Of a DNA stretch of 64,000 nucleotides, positions 11,380 to 22,081 are shown in pieces. Location: contig CM044869.1 in the NCBI GenBank assembly GCA_024500155.1, forward strand, positions 34,594,501-34,658,500, in the 5' to 3' direction. Numbering within the stretch: the first letter of the stretch is position 1; every line of letters starts with the position of its first letter. The notes under the pieces are model-generated. The model had not been told where the DNA came from and did no database searches. It was given only the letters and a program-made list of their open reading frames with translations. The position numbers were made by a program, and so were the translations under genes. Source of the stretch: Chenopodium formosanum (lineage: Eukaryota > Streptophyta > Magnoliopsida > Caryophyllales > Amaranthaceae).

Positions 11380-14116
11380 AACCAAGCAAGCAAGAAAAAT
11401 GATGAAAGACTTATTCAACAATGAAAAAGAAAGACATGAGATGAGAATATACACTAAGACTCACTTTCGTAGGAATCACGGTCAATTTTAGCAATTAAAG
11501 ACAAGCCATTTGAACCTCTAAATTGCTCTAGAGGATGAGTGATGATCTCGTAAGGGTTTCCTAAGAGATTAACCCATAACTCTCAACAAACAAACATGAG
11601 GAAAATCACAAAAGTAAAAGAGATCAAAAGAAAAGTAAAATCAAAACCCTTACGACTTGGACTTTACAAAATGACTACACTTCTAATGAATAAACAACTT
11701 TCTTAAGTAAATTGGGGTATGCACGTTCCAAGATATCCGAGGTTGATTGAAACATAGAATATGCTACACGTAGTGAACTAGGAATCACAATCCACCTTCA
11801 TCCCATTCGATCTTACCGCGTTCTCCATGTAGTCTCAAATATCCCTAGTGAGCCTCTCAATAGCTCCTCGAAGGAGCCGGAAAAGAACATATTTTAGGCT
11901 ACTCGACGTCGTGACTTTGCATCCCCTTTCCTTAGGCTTTAACTCATAATTCCCTCCCCCGATATGTGACTCAACCTCTAGGTCAAAAGGACTTTCCCAA
12001 AGGTTGTAACGTAAGGGCAAAAGGTTGAGGGTAGGCTTAAAATTTAAAATTTAGTGCTATTCCTAATTAGTGAAACAAAAGGGTGATCAAACCTTCTCCT
12101 CATAACCATGTAATCACCAAACAAAAACAAACTAACACCTCTAAGCTTATTCAAAGCTATATTCACAATCATGTATACAAAAAGCATAAACGCTTCTTCC
12201 CCAAGCTTAAAGGAAGCATTGTCCTCAATGCTTAAAATAGGGAGAAAAGATTCACATCAAAATATTTTTGCATTTTCCATTTTTTACTTTTTTTTCAAAT
12301 TTTTGCCAAAGCGATTGAAAGAGCTTAGCCTTTTCTCATTTATTTTTTCATGTTTTCACTTTATTTATTGTCCTCGCCTCTTTTAACTATGGACGAATTT
12401 GTCAACTTTGCATTTGAATGTCCTTGCCTTTTTAACTTTGGACGGCCTTTCCATTTATTCACTTGTCATTATTCACAAGATATACAAAACACAAGCTTGC
12501 TTACAAACAAGAACCAATATCCAAACTCATATACCACAATCTCCAATAACATGATCATTTGCTTCACAAAAACCAAAAACGGAACAAAAAATGAAACAAA
12601 AGGCTCAAAGTTCTAAAGATGTGGCTTAAAAAGAAGGGAAAAATCTCAAATGGTTAGCAAGAAGGCAAATGTAAACCCAAGGACTAGAAACAATGAAGAC
12701 TACCCTAGAAAAGAAAAACTCACCACCCCGAAAAGATGCCTTTGTCCTCCCTAGGTGGTTCGCTCTCGTGTTTGAGAATTATGAGTCAAGATTCAAGATT
12801 AGGTCCGCAATAGTCAAGGATCCATGCCTCTCATGCAAGTAAGTGTAGAAGGCTTGAAAAGTAGTGAACCTCACATGGATGTAGCAAAAATTCACTATAG
12901 GTGTCAAATCGACTATAGGAAGCAACTACCAAGCATGCCACAAACAAGTAGAATCGGGTTTCATGATCCCCCTAGTGCTTAGACATGCTACCTTAGCATA
13001 CGCCATCCTAGAATCAACCAAGTATTTCTCAAACCGTGCATACCACTACCAATTAGGAAGATGTTTATTCAAAAGCAAAAGTCCGTTGGTATATAGTCCA
13101 AATCACAAGAAAGACAACAAAAAGAAAAGTAAAGCCTCAAAACCTTTATCCAAACCAAAAACAAAAAGAAAAGAAAAAAGAATAAAGGAAAAGAAAGGAA
13201 AAGAAAAGTAAAGAAAAGCAAAGAAAAATAGGAAAACAAAGATAAAGGAATAGTAGGAAAATAAAGAAAGGAAAAATTATGTAAGTATAACACGTAATTC
13301 CTAATCGAGAAACAAGTGGTCATTTGACAACAACATCAATGTCCCCAAACAGTCTAAGGTGTTATAATCTTACATCCTCGAACCGTTCAACTTCTCCTAA
13401 ATCTAATCCTAATCTATGCATCCACGAAAAGTAAAGAAATAAAAGAAAGAAAATAAGAAGGATCTCACCGGGCTTCCAAGCAATGATAATAAAAATAAGG
13501 CGAAAGATCAACCACCTTCATTGAGCTTCAAAAATCAATAGCATCATCATCGAAGCTAAGTGAGAAGAAAAATATAAAATAGAACTATAAACAATGAAAT
13601 CGGTTAGTAACTTCAAAACAAAATAAAAGAAAGTAAAACTAAAAAAAACGAAACAACAAAGCAAAAATCAAGTTAAATTACAAAAAAGAAAAAAAAAAGA
13701 ATAAGCAAAGAAAACTAAAGGAACTATACACTAAACTTAGCAACTAATCACCTAAACTTTAAGATTTGGATTGAGGGGGTTTTGGTTATTAGGGCTTTAG
13801 ATTCACGGGAGCAAGCAACATGCATCATCATCATAGAAATCAATACAACAACAACATCATCAAGAGAGAGAGATTAGACATGAAAAGATCATACAACAAT
13901 CAAACACCACCAAGAAGAGACTAAGGCATGCAATTATCAAACATCGAGGCAAAGGTAAACAAGGCAATTCCCAACAACAATATTGGCCACCGAGACAAAC
14001 CTCTAAGAAAATAAAGTTCCCCCAAGCAAAACAAGAATACATCTCAACATCTCATCAATACAAGGAAAACAACACATAAAATAAGGGATGGAGGAAAAAT
14101 GCACAAAATAGGGGAA
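11380..14116 (-). other. Element B noncoding 3' region
   Basis: About 2.7 kb closely parallel to element A 1163-3804, with no credible gene. It includes the internal hairpin-polypurine module at 12197-12233 and A-rich low-complexity stretches at about 13150-13260 and 13570-13710. Confidence 0.7.
12197..12233 (-). promoter_or_regulatory. Element B internal hairpin plus G-tract module
   Basis: In sense AAGCATTG-AGGA-CAATGCTT (8-bp stem), 7 nt, then GCTTGGGGAAG. It lies about 850 bp upstream of the terminal module. The outer stem pair is A-T here and G-C in element D. Confidence 0.65.
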
Positions 14117-15108
14117 CTAACTACCACTCGGCCCGGCATTATCATTGTCATCCTCGTCATAGGAAAACCCAGATGGGGGACCATAAGGATCCCATCCCCC
14201 GGTGTAACCGGATGGCCAACCATAGTTCCCCTTAAAGTTGTCTTGTTGCCAAGGGGAAAGAGGAGTATATAGCTCAGGCAAAGCGAGCGGTAGTGGATGA
14301 TTGGGGTGGAAAAAGGGGTAGTTAGGATCACCCCTATAATTGCTCGCACCGAGAACACGGTAATCATAGTTACCGTGCTCATCGGGGAATGAGCGAGTCT
14401 CGGTGTTGGACCCCGGGGGTCCTTGCCAATAAGGATACCCACTCTTTAGAATAGGATTAAGTTGGGGTGGAAAATATGGGTAGTTAACCACGGGGGAGAT
14501 CTCCCCACGGTTAACACTTGCATCATACAATTGTTGTTGTTGGAGAAACATACCTTGTTGCATCTCTGAAATGCCTCTCATTTAATTATATATTGCTTCA
14601 AAATCTTGGTTGCACATGCCTTCCAAACGAATTTGCATCCCCTTCATTTACGCACTTAGAGCATCCATATCGGGGTTAGCAAATGCGTATTGTTGTTGCT
14701 CTTGATGTTGTTATCGTTGTTTTATATGTTGTTGTTATTGTTGTTGTTGTTGTTGATGTTGCTGTGGAGCCACTTCTTCCTCCTCTTCATTTTCTTCTTC
14801 TCCTATTTCCTCATCATCATCATGGGGGAGATGGTTACATAGGGGCACATGCCATACATTAGGCACATCCTCACGGTGGATAGAAGTCAAGGAGGGGTTA
14901 GGGAGATAACACCAATGCTTGTTCTCCCTAAGCAAATGGAACACCTCATCATCATCATTCTTAGCCAAAAATTGCACTTGCTTCAATTGTGCAATGTCGA
15001 GGTAGAAGATGCTCGGACTACCCACCGGAGTACAAGAGGGCAAATAGTGGCCAAGGTTAAGGTTGGTCACGAGCCTCGTAACCATGCTACCACAAGGGAT
15101 CTCTCCGG
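14117..15108 (-). pseudogene. Element B ORF1-type gene, C-terminal part (split by element C)
   Basis: Frames at 15085-14735 and 14581-14117 give the C-terminal half of the ATHILA ORF1-type protein: an NVWHVPL motif, an acidic Asp/Glu stretch, a polyglutamine run, then a Pro/Tyr-rich tail with NYPYFPPQL, YTGGWDPYGPP and a terminal GPSGS. The N-terminal part continues at 29431-29710 beyond element C. Joining the flanks across the ACTCC duplication restores alignment with element A at about 4760-4790. A stop separates the two frames, so the gene was already decayed or was broken later. Confidence 0.75.
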
Positions 15109-15209
15109 ACTCCTGATCGGGCTAGGATAGGTCGTTAAACTATTAAACCTAATCAAATCAACTATTTATAAAACCTAGACTTCACACTAAACTAGTTAGT
15201 GGCAAGAAA

Positions 15210-15221
15210 GGGTCGATCCAC
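15210..15221 (-). promoter_or_regulatory. U5 GTGGATCGACCC motif, element C 3' LTR
   Basis: It ends 96 bp from the LTR terminus; the 5' LTR copy (27853-27864) is identical in sequence and spacing. Confidence 0.45.
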
Positions 15222-16221
15222 TGAGGAAGCTTTCTCATTTAATATCAAAATCACCATGCAAGAGTAAGAAAGGGGTATATTTTGTTGGAATTTGGAATGT
15301 AGACACTAGAACTATAAAAAAACAAGTAAAAGGGTGATTAAATCAAGGAATAACAACGCTAGGGATTAGGGGGTTTCAAACATGATTAGAATGAAGGATA
15401 ACAATGATAAGCATCATGATTAACATGCCAAAGAATATAAAATTCTACCTAAACAACTCATTTTCATGCAATAGTTTAGGCAAACCAATGAAAGTGGTCT
15501 AAGATGATTAGGATCATTTTCATGCATCCCATTAGGCACAAGCTAACCCAAGAATAAAGAGGCACAATACATGGAACTCTATTTTAACAACTCATTCTCA
15601 TGCAATCATTAAAATAGAGGTGATCTAAATCTAGTTCAAATCATTTTCATGCATTTAAACTAGAAGGAAATCAAATAAAGTACTACAATAATCTCAAGCC
15701 AATAAAAATCATATCTTTCATCAATTTAAGGCATGTAATCAATCCACTATCATCATTCATCCATCATTCAATACATATTTTACACCCCCTTCCCCTAGCT
15801 AAGAGATTAGCCTAGAAAAGGGGGACTAGACATGATAACAAAACTAGATGAAAACACAATAAACATGAAAGCAAACATGATAAAAAACAATGAAAATACC
15901 AAAATATTTTAATCCACAAAATAGATAGAAATAAACAACTAGAGTGCAAATAAACAAGACTAAGAGAAAGGATTAGAGATTACTAAGTAGGCAATAATAG
16001 AAAGATTAAAACTTGCAAAGTTGCTTGATGGATTGAAATGAAACTTGAGACAAAGTTGCATACATGGAAATAACTTGAGTAATACTACACTTTCTCTCTC
16101 TAAGATTAGGGTTTAATTGTTTCTAAGATAATGCTAGATGATCCATTAATTCACCCTACGGCCAATATATATAGGTCCACTAAAAAGATACAAGAATTCG
16201 AAAAAAAAAAACTGAAACCCA

Positions 16222-16565
16222 GCGGTGCGCGCCCGCACAGCTGCCATGTGTGCGCCCGCAGATATGTGGGTATGGAGGAATTAGACCCATGGATGCGCGC
16301 CTTCTCCTAGCTACTGCACGCTCGCGCATGATGAGTGCGCGCCCGCACACATGTCGCACATGTGGCGCGCACAACTCTCTTTTTTGGCTCTGCTTCTGCT
16401 GCTATCTCGTGCAGGTTCTCACAGGGCTGCGCGCCCACACTGTTCAAAGGCGCGCGCCCGTGCATAAGCCGAGCACAAGGCGCACAAAACCTTCTGTTTC
16501 TGTTCTGCTCTTGAGGCAATCCTGCGCGGGTTCTCACAGTGCTGCGCGCCCGCACACAGGGGATA
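16222..16565 (-). repeat. GC-rich TGCGCGCCCGCGCA-type array, element C 3' LTR
   Basis: Repeated degenerate motifs such as GTGCGCGCCCGCACA alternate with less GC-rich sequence, immediately upstream (in sense) of the TATA box. The matching array in the 5' LTR is at 28868-29240. Frames across it encode repetitive Arg/Ala/Cys/Gly strings and are not genes. Confidence 0.75.
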
Positions 16566-16752
16566 TGAGGATGAATTGCTCTTCTTCCAATGTCTTGATT
16601 CCTACAAAACGAAAACAAAGAAAAAAAGGAGAAAGGCAAACAAAGAAAAGAAGAACAAAAAGGTGAGAAAAAAAAGGGGGGCAAACAAGGTACAAGTGGG
16701 AGGAAAAACCCGTAAAATGAGCACTAAATCGTGGCATAAATGCCACTCATCA

Positions 16753-16790
16753 AATTCCCTCACACTTGCTTCTTGCTTGTCCTCAAGCAA
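16753..16790 (-). promoter_or_regulatory. Element C terminal polypurine module
   Basis: In sense TTGCTTG-AGGA-CAAGCAA, 7 nt, then GTGTGAGGGAATT abutting the LTR. The stem carries compensating C-G to T-A pairs relative to A, B, D and E. Confidence 0.85.
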
Positions 16791-18819
16791 AGGAAACCAA
16801 GGCAAAAGGCAACACATCATAACAAACACAACATGACAAGGTTTAAGAAAATCAACCAAGTACCATGGTGAGACATGCTCCATTTGGACTCAAACATAGA
16901 GACATTAATCAAAGATTACTTACCTTTCTCAATTCAAGAGGGAAGACACACTTTAATATGCTCAAGGTTGAAACAGACAAACCTAAGCTAAGCATAGAGA
17001 ACTAATGATTTCATCCTCCGCCCTAGCCCCATCCAAGACGGTCCACGTTCTCTCCGCTAGCTTCAATTCATCCCCTAGTTGGCTCCTCATGATTCCTCGA
17101 GGGAACCGGAAAAAATTACTTCTATGTGGAACAATGAGGTTATCCCGACATCTCAACTATGCATACTCTCTCCATAGGGTTGAAATCTATCTCCCTCCAC
17201 CGTTCTTTGACCACGCCCCTCTAAAGTCCAAGGGTCTTAGTTAGGGTTGTAATGTCATGACTAAAGGTTAAGGTTGGGAGTCAATTTGAAAAATTTGGTG
17301 GAAACTACTAAGTGAAGCATAAGAGTGGCCATCTCTCAATAACAACATAGGAATCTAACCTAATCTCAAATTACAACCTTCAATACAAAATACATGACAA
17401 TACTACTCCTCTTTGCATGTTTTTCATTGATCTCAATTTTTCCTTCTCTTTTTCCTTTCTTTCTTTCCTCATATTTTTTTTTTGATGAATAAACTTTCAA
17501 GACCTTATTTGAACCAAATTGCACAACTTCCTTGCTTAAAATCAAAACTCTCAAACTCGAACCTCACAAGCTGATGCTTCACTAACTATAAGGGTTGGTA
17601 GAACATAGGCCGCTAGGTTTGTAATATGGTTTAACCAAGAAAGGGGAAATAAGGCTCAACATGGCTAGCAAGAAGGTGAATGTAAAATAAAAACCAAATT
17701 TGTAACAAAACACAAGGAAAACAAAGAAAAATGAGAAGAAATGCCCTCTTCCTCCTCTAGAGTTATATGATCACGATCTTGGGAGCTAGATACCAACACA
17801 AGGATTAAGACACGCATAGTTAAGGATCCAATATGCCGCTCAACAAAAGTGATGGAGGCTTGAACAATTGACGCTCACATGGGACATGAAAATAAGCAAA
17901 TACCAACCAAGGGAATCCTATTCACTACGGAGAGCAACACCATCTTACCACTTTCCCGTGAACTAGGGGTTCAAACGTCCTCAAGAGTTCTAAACCGGCA
18001 TACCTTAGCTTAAAATGTGTCTAGTTTAACCCTAAGCACTCTCAAACCGTGAAGACCCTCTTCAACTAGGAAGGTAAGGATTCAAAAATATGTCATCACG
18101 AAAGCATATAAGTCCACATGTCCAAATGAACGAGCAAATTCTCAACTTTCAAAATTTTTCACTTGTCATGGTCATGGATGTCACACAAAAGAAAGAAGAA
18201 AAGCAACATACAAAGAAAAAGGAAGAAATCGAAAAGGTTCATAAAAAAGGCATGTAAATCACATAAATCCCAATCGACATACAATGATCGTTGAATACAA
18301 CATCAACGATCCCAGGTTCCTTAGAACCAAATCAAACAACCTCGAACCATTCAACTCCTTCCTAATCTAACCTAAACTATGCAACCAATCAAATATTTAA
18401 AGAGTTGAGAAGGAGAATTTGTCACCCAAATACGCTTAGAAAACGCAAGTCCACTATCAATGAAGCTCCATTGCACGGGAAAATTTGGGGAATGTGCCAA
18501 TAAGCCCTACAAAATGTCAAAATCCAAAACAACTTGGCAAATATTTGGTTAGTAGCAAGAGAAATTTATACAATGAAATAAAAAGAAAACAAAATAGAGA
18601 AAAGAAACTACTAAAGAAAAAGAACAAAGATAAGAGGAAAAGGTTTGGATTAAAAGGGAATTTGGATTTTCGAAAACGGGAGCCAAAATAACACAAGGTT
18701 TCATTAAAAACATCATCATCATCATTTTGAGAAGAGGGGAAGGAAGCTTCCAAAAAGACACCTATTGGCCCAAAAATGCGCTCATCAGAACAAAGCCCTT
18801 GAATGAAACAATGAATCAG
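16791..18819 (-). other. Element C noncoding 3' region
   Basis: About 2 kb without a credible gene between the terminal module and the internal module. Short blocks recall the other elements, for example GAACCGGAAAAA at about 17104 and the stretch around 18340-18390. A run of Lys-rich frames near 18560-18690 is low complexity. Confidence 0.6.
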
Positions 18820-18857
18820 CACCCCCCCACACTTGAACGGAAAACCGTCCTCGGTTT
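18820..18857 (-). promoter_or_regulatory. Element C internal hairpin plus G-tract module
   Basis: In sense AAACCG-AGGA-CGGTTT, 9 nt, then GTGTGGGGGGG. The stem sequence is wholly different from the other elements, but the AGGA loop and the 15-nt loop-to-tract distance are kept. The tract starts GTGTG, like this element's own terminal tract rather than the GCTTG of the others. Confidence 0.6.
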
Positions 18858-18909
18858 GAACAAAGTGGAAAATGGGGTGGGAGGAAGGGCTAAACTCGGC
18901 CCGAGGGCC

Positions 18910-20669
18910 CTAGTCCTCCATGTAAGAACTAGAGCCCTCTCCATATGGACGCCACTCGTAGTCGACGTCGATAGGAGGGCCATGGGGGTCCCAACCACCG
19001 GTGTAACCCGGTGGAAAACCACGGTTCCGGTACAACTCTTGTTGATAGTCCGGAAGAGGGTCAAAGGGAGGGTGCATCTCGAGAGGCTCGGATGTATACA
19101 TGGGGTAGTTGGGATCCCCTCAGTAATCACATCCCCCCGGTGCCTTGTAATCGTACCCCTCAGAGATGGGGTAGTTCACACGGGGAGCCCCTTGAGATGA
19201 AGGCCCGGGCCAATAGGGCCAAACCGGTTGACGGGGTGTGCCGTCAGCATGCGGTTACTCGTGACAAGGAACCGACCCTAGTTGGGGTGGAAAATACGGA
19301 TAGTTAACCGGTGATCATAAATGTTGGCATTGTAAACCGAGTACCCATCGGCGGCCTCCGTCAACCGGTTTACTTGCATAGACAAGTTTTGGAATGCACG
19401 CTCAAGATTGAAAGAAGAAGAGGAAGAGGCCATACCTCCGTCGCTAAAGGAGTGGACGTGCAAACCTTGTTGGGATCCCTCCCCATATTGGAATCCTTGT
19501 TGTTGAAGCCCTTGTTGTTGTTGATGAAATTGTTGTTGATGAAATTGCTGCTGTTATTGAAATTGTTGTTGTTGTTCTTGTTGTTGTTGTTGTTGTTGTT
19601 GTTGGTGACGCTCGCGGACAATCATATTACGCTCACCTCCAAGAGCGTTAGGCAGGACACCATTGTCCATAGGGATCTTCCACACATTCCTAGAGTTCCG
19701 CTTCAAGGATGTGCGGCTAGGGAACGGTAAGATGCAATGGTGCACCCGCTCAACGCACCATTCATGGAAGTTGTTCACATCGTTGGTCGGTTGGATGAAG
19801 ACCGACTTCCTCATATAAGAAATGTCCACGAACATATCCTTGTCTTTTCCAACCCTCGTGCAAAAAGGGAAGAGACACTCACCCCCTAGCTTCGAAGAAA
19901 TCCTTGTAATCATCCCACCAAGGGCAATCTCTCCCGTCTCGTTCCCATTTTTTATTGCCTCACAACACAACACAAACCAGTACCCCATGTTGAGCCGCCC
20001 ACTCAATTCCTCCTTTGTGGTGACCCAAAGTGTGAAAAGCTCTTCACGAGAGAGCTTGCTCAAATCTTGTTTGCTAAACACCGCAAACCCCAAGATGTGG
20101 TGTAGGATGCGGAGTACTGGGTGGATAATTTGGCTTGCCACCGAGTACCGAGTACTAAACTCTTCCATGTCGGTAATTGTCCGCCACCAACGGAAGGCAT
20201 CGTACTCGGGGAAGAGCTCGGTGGATGGGGCAAGGAGATCGGCGTCAGGGTTAAAATCCAAAAGTTCATTTAGACGCCTTAAGGAGATCACATGGCGGGC
20301 ATTGAAGAGTTGGAAGGAGATTTGGAACTCGTTGTTTTCAACGGGTTCCTTCTCAAAGGAGGCTAGGAACTCGTAGGTGGGCTCCTTGAAAGTTGGGTAT
20401 TGGTGCTGGATGAACTCACTCATTCCAAGGTTATCAAGAAGGGACCGAAGGTCCTCATCTATACCCAGATCACGCATTGAGCGTTGGTAGTAGTGTCGAG
20501 TGGGGTTTAGTTTGCGTTTGATGAGGGTTTGATGGCTGGGAGCGTGGTGTCGATTTACAAATTTCAAGGTGGGTAGAGTTGTTTGTTCTTGGTTTAGATT
20601 TTGAGAGGAGGGTTGGGGTTAATCAATTGTTATCCTAGGCTCCTTCCTGCTCCTTGTCCTACTACTCAT
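18910..20669 (-). pseudogene. ATHILA ORF1-type gene of element C
   Basis: A likely start at 20669 opens MSSRTRSRKEPR and meets TAA at 20621. The same frame then stays open to 19554, about 337 residues. Recognisable stretches are TYEFLASF, QISFQLFNARHVISL, FRWWRTITDMEEF, IIHPVLRILHHILGF, ELFTLWVTTKEELSGRLNMG and IALGGMITRIS, the conserved order of the plant ATHILA ORF1 family. A polyglutamine run follows from about 19605. A Pro/Tyr-rich tail with PPGYTGGWDPHGPP ends at 18910 in another frame. It lies downstream of integrase, in the position called env-like in some Athila elements, but I see no signal peptide or transmembrane segment. Function is unknown. The CAA-to-TAA-type early stop and a tail frame change suggest inactivation. 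Confidence 0.8.
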
Positions 20670-22017
20670 CTTCACCAAGTTTAACTCAACAAACCCAAAA
20701 ATACCGAGAACACCAAAAGAGTGATCCAACACTCAAGAATACCCAATTCTTCCCACAACAACAACAACAATTGAAGCTTTGACTTTGTTATCTGAAAAGA
20801 GGTTAGGAGCAACAACTTTCCAAGATACAAATAGCACAAGAAGAACATAAGAATCGCCAACAATATTCAATGCCAAAATTTGCAATACTCAATCACGAAA
20901 GAGACAATTACTAAGCAAATTTCAATATCAAGTATCAAAAACTCTTAACATCACAAATTTTCAATTTCACATGCATCAACAATTCTCAATACTCAATATC
21001 AAGCTAGTAATTACTTTCAACAATTCTCAATACCCACAATCAAGTAATTGCTAGGCAAATTGCATAAAAACAACAATTTTCAACAACAATACTCAACAAA
21101 TCACCAAGAAATTCATATCAAATTCCACAATTACAAGCAAAACTACCCTAAATCACACAAAATTCTTACAAGCTCCATCTTGCTTAACAATCCTAAAACA
21201 TGGTATTATCTAATGAATTAAAGCCACAAAGAAGTCGAGGTATAGGATTATACCACAATTAAAGAGTATGAAGACCACCACGGCCACTCACGCACCACCA
21301 CTTCGACCACCAAGGAGCAATCCCGAATTTGGTGAAAAATGGGTGATTTTGAGAGGGGAAAGTGATGAATTTGTGAGAAAAGTGAGGGAATGTAGGGGAT
21401 TCGATGAAATTTCAAGGTAATAGGTGAGATTAGAGGGGATTTGAGAGGTTAGGGTTTGTGTTCTTGAGGAGAGAGAGTGAGAATCGGTATGAGGGGCGTG
21501 AAAATGATGATGAAATCGGGGAAAAAGAGAAGCTATCCCCCGATAAATCCAGATCTGCGCGCCCGCGCAAGTGTATTGCGCGCCCGCGCATATGTCTCAC
21601 ACACGTCGCGCAAAACTTTCTGCCAGAATCTGAAATTTGGCCTTAATTCTGTGCGGGTTCTCCCAGGCTTGTGCGCCCGCACAGCCTTCTCTTGCGCGCC
21701 CGCGCAGATGTCGCGCACAGGGCGTGCATAACCTTCTGCCAGATTCTGCCTTGCTGAGCTTCCCTGTGCGCGGGTTCTCCCAGGCCTGCGCGCCCGCGCA
21801 CAGGGTTTTCCTCAATATTTTTTCTTTAAATCCCCCTCACTCACTTCCAAGTCTCCAAACCCCAACTTAGCTCCATATATAACACCAAACGGCCTCCAAA
21901 TTCCCTCCAAACACGCACCAAAGAGACAAGTGCCTTCAAAGAAAGAGGTAAAACGAAAGCCATAAGACAAAAAAACCTACCAAAAATATGGAAAATAGAG
22001 AAGAAAAAGGTTTAAAA
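20670..22017 (-). other. Element C spacer between integrase and ORF1, with GC-rich block
   Basis: No credible gene. The half nearer ORF1 (20690-21200) is rich in CAATACTCAA-like AT-rich sequence. A GC-rich array of GCGCGCCCGCGCA motifs at 21555-21804 closely resembles the U3 arrays of the LTRs. CCATATATAAC lies near 21872. Equivalent spacers occur in A (5508-6645) and B (39440-40281). Confidence 0.6.
21555..21804 (-). repeat. Internal GC-rich array, element C
   Basis: At least five copies of TGCGCGCCCGCGCA-like motifs, with CGGGTTCTCCCAGGC-type linkers also found in the LTR array. It is located about 0.9 kb upstream of the ORF1 start. Confidence 0.65.
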
Positions 22018-22066
22018 GCCGGGTTGCCTCCCGGGAGCGCTTCTTTATAAGGTCATCAGCTTGACC
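22018..22066 (-). promoter_or_regulatory. Conserved post-ORF hairpin, element C
   Basis: It sits directly after the integrase stop. In sense it reads GCGCTCCCGGGAGGCAACCC, with a hairpin CCGGG-AGGCAA-CCCGG at 22034-22019. The same block follows the last gag/pol frame in B, D and E. Confidence 0.65.
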
Positions 22067-22081
22067 ATGATGAAAATCCAT

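Larger units (their letters stand above)
15114..16752 (-). mobile_element. Element C 3' LTR
   Basis: 1639 bp, starting in sense at 16752 with TGATGAGTGGCAT and ending ...GATCA at 15114. It carries a perfect inverted repeat GTGGCAT...ATGCCAC at 16731-16746, a GC-rich array at 16222-16565, a TATA box at 16165-16174 and the U5 motif GTGGATCGACCC at 15210-15221. Confidence 0.93.

Noticed and set aside
16250..16684. Long frames on both strands across the GC-rich LTR arrays (also 28822-29397, 57032-57463, 21477-21870)
   Set aside because: They are compositional artefacts of repeated GCGCGCCCGCGCA units, overlap on both strands, and recur wherever the array recurs.
18910..20669. ORF1 as a viral envelope glycoprotein
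   Set aside because: No signal peptide, transmembrane helix or cysteine pattern is seen; only its position after integrase is env-like.
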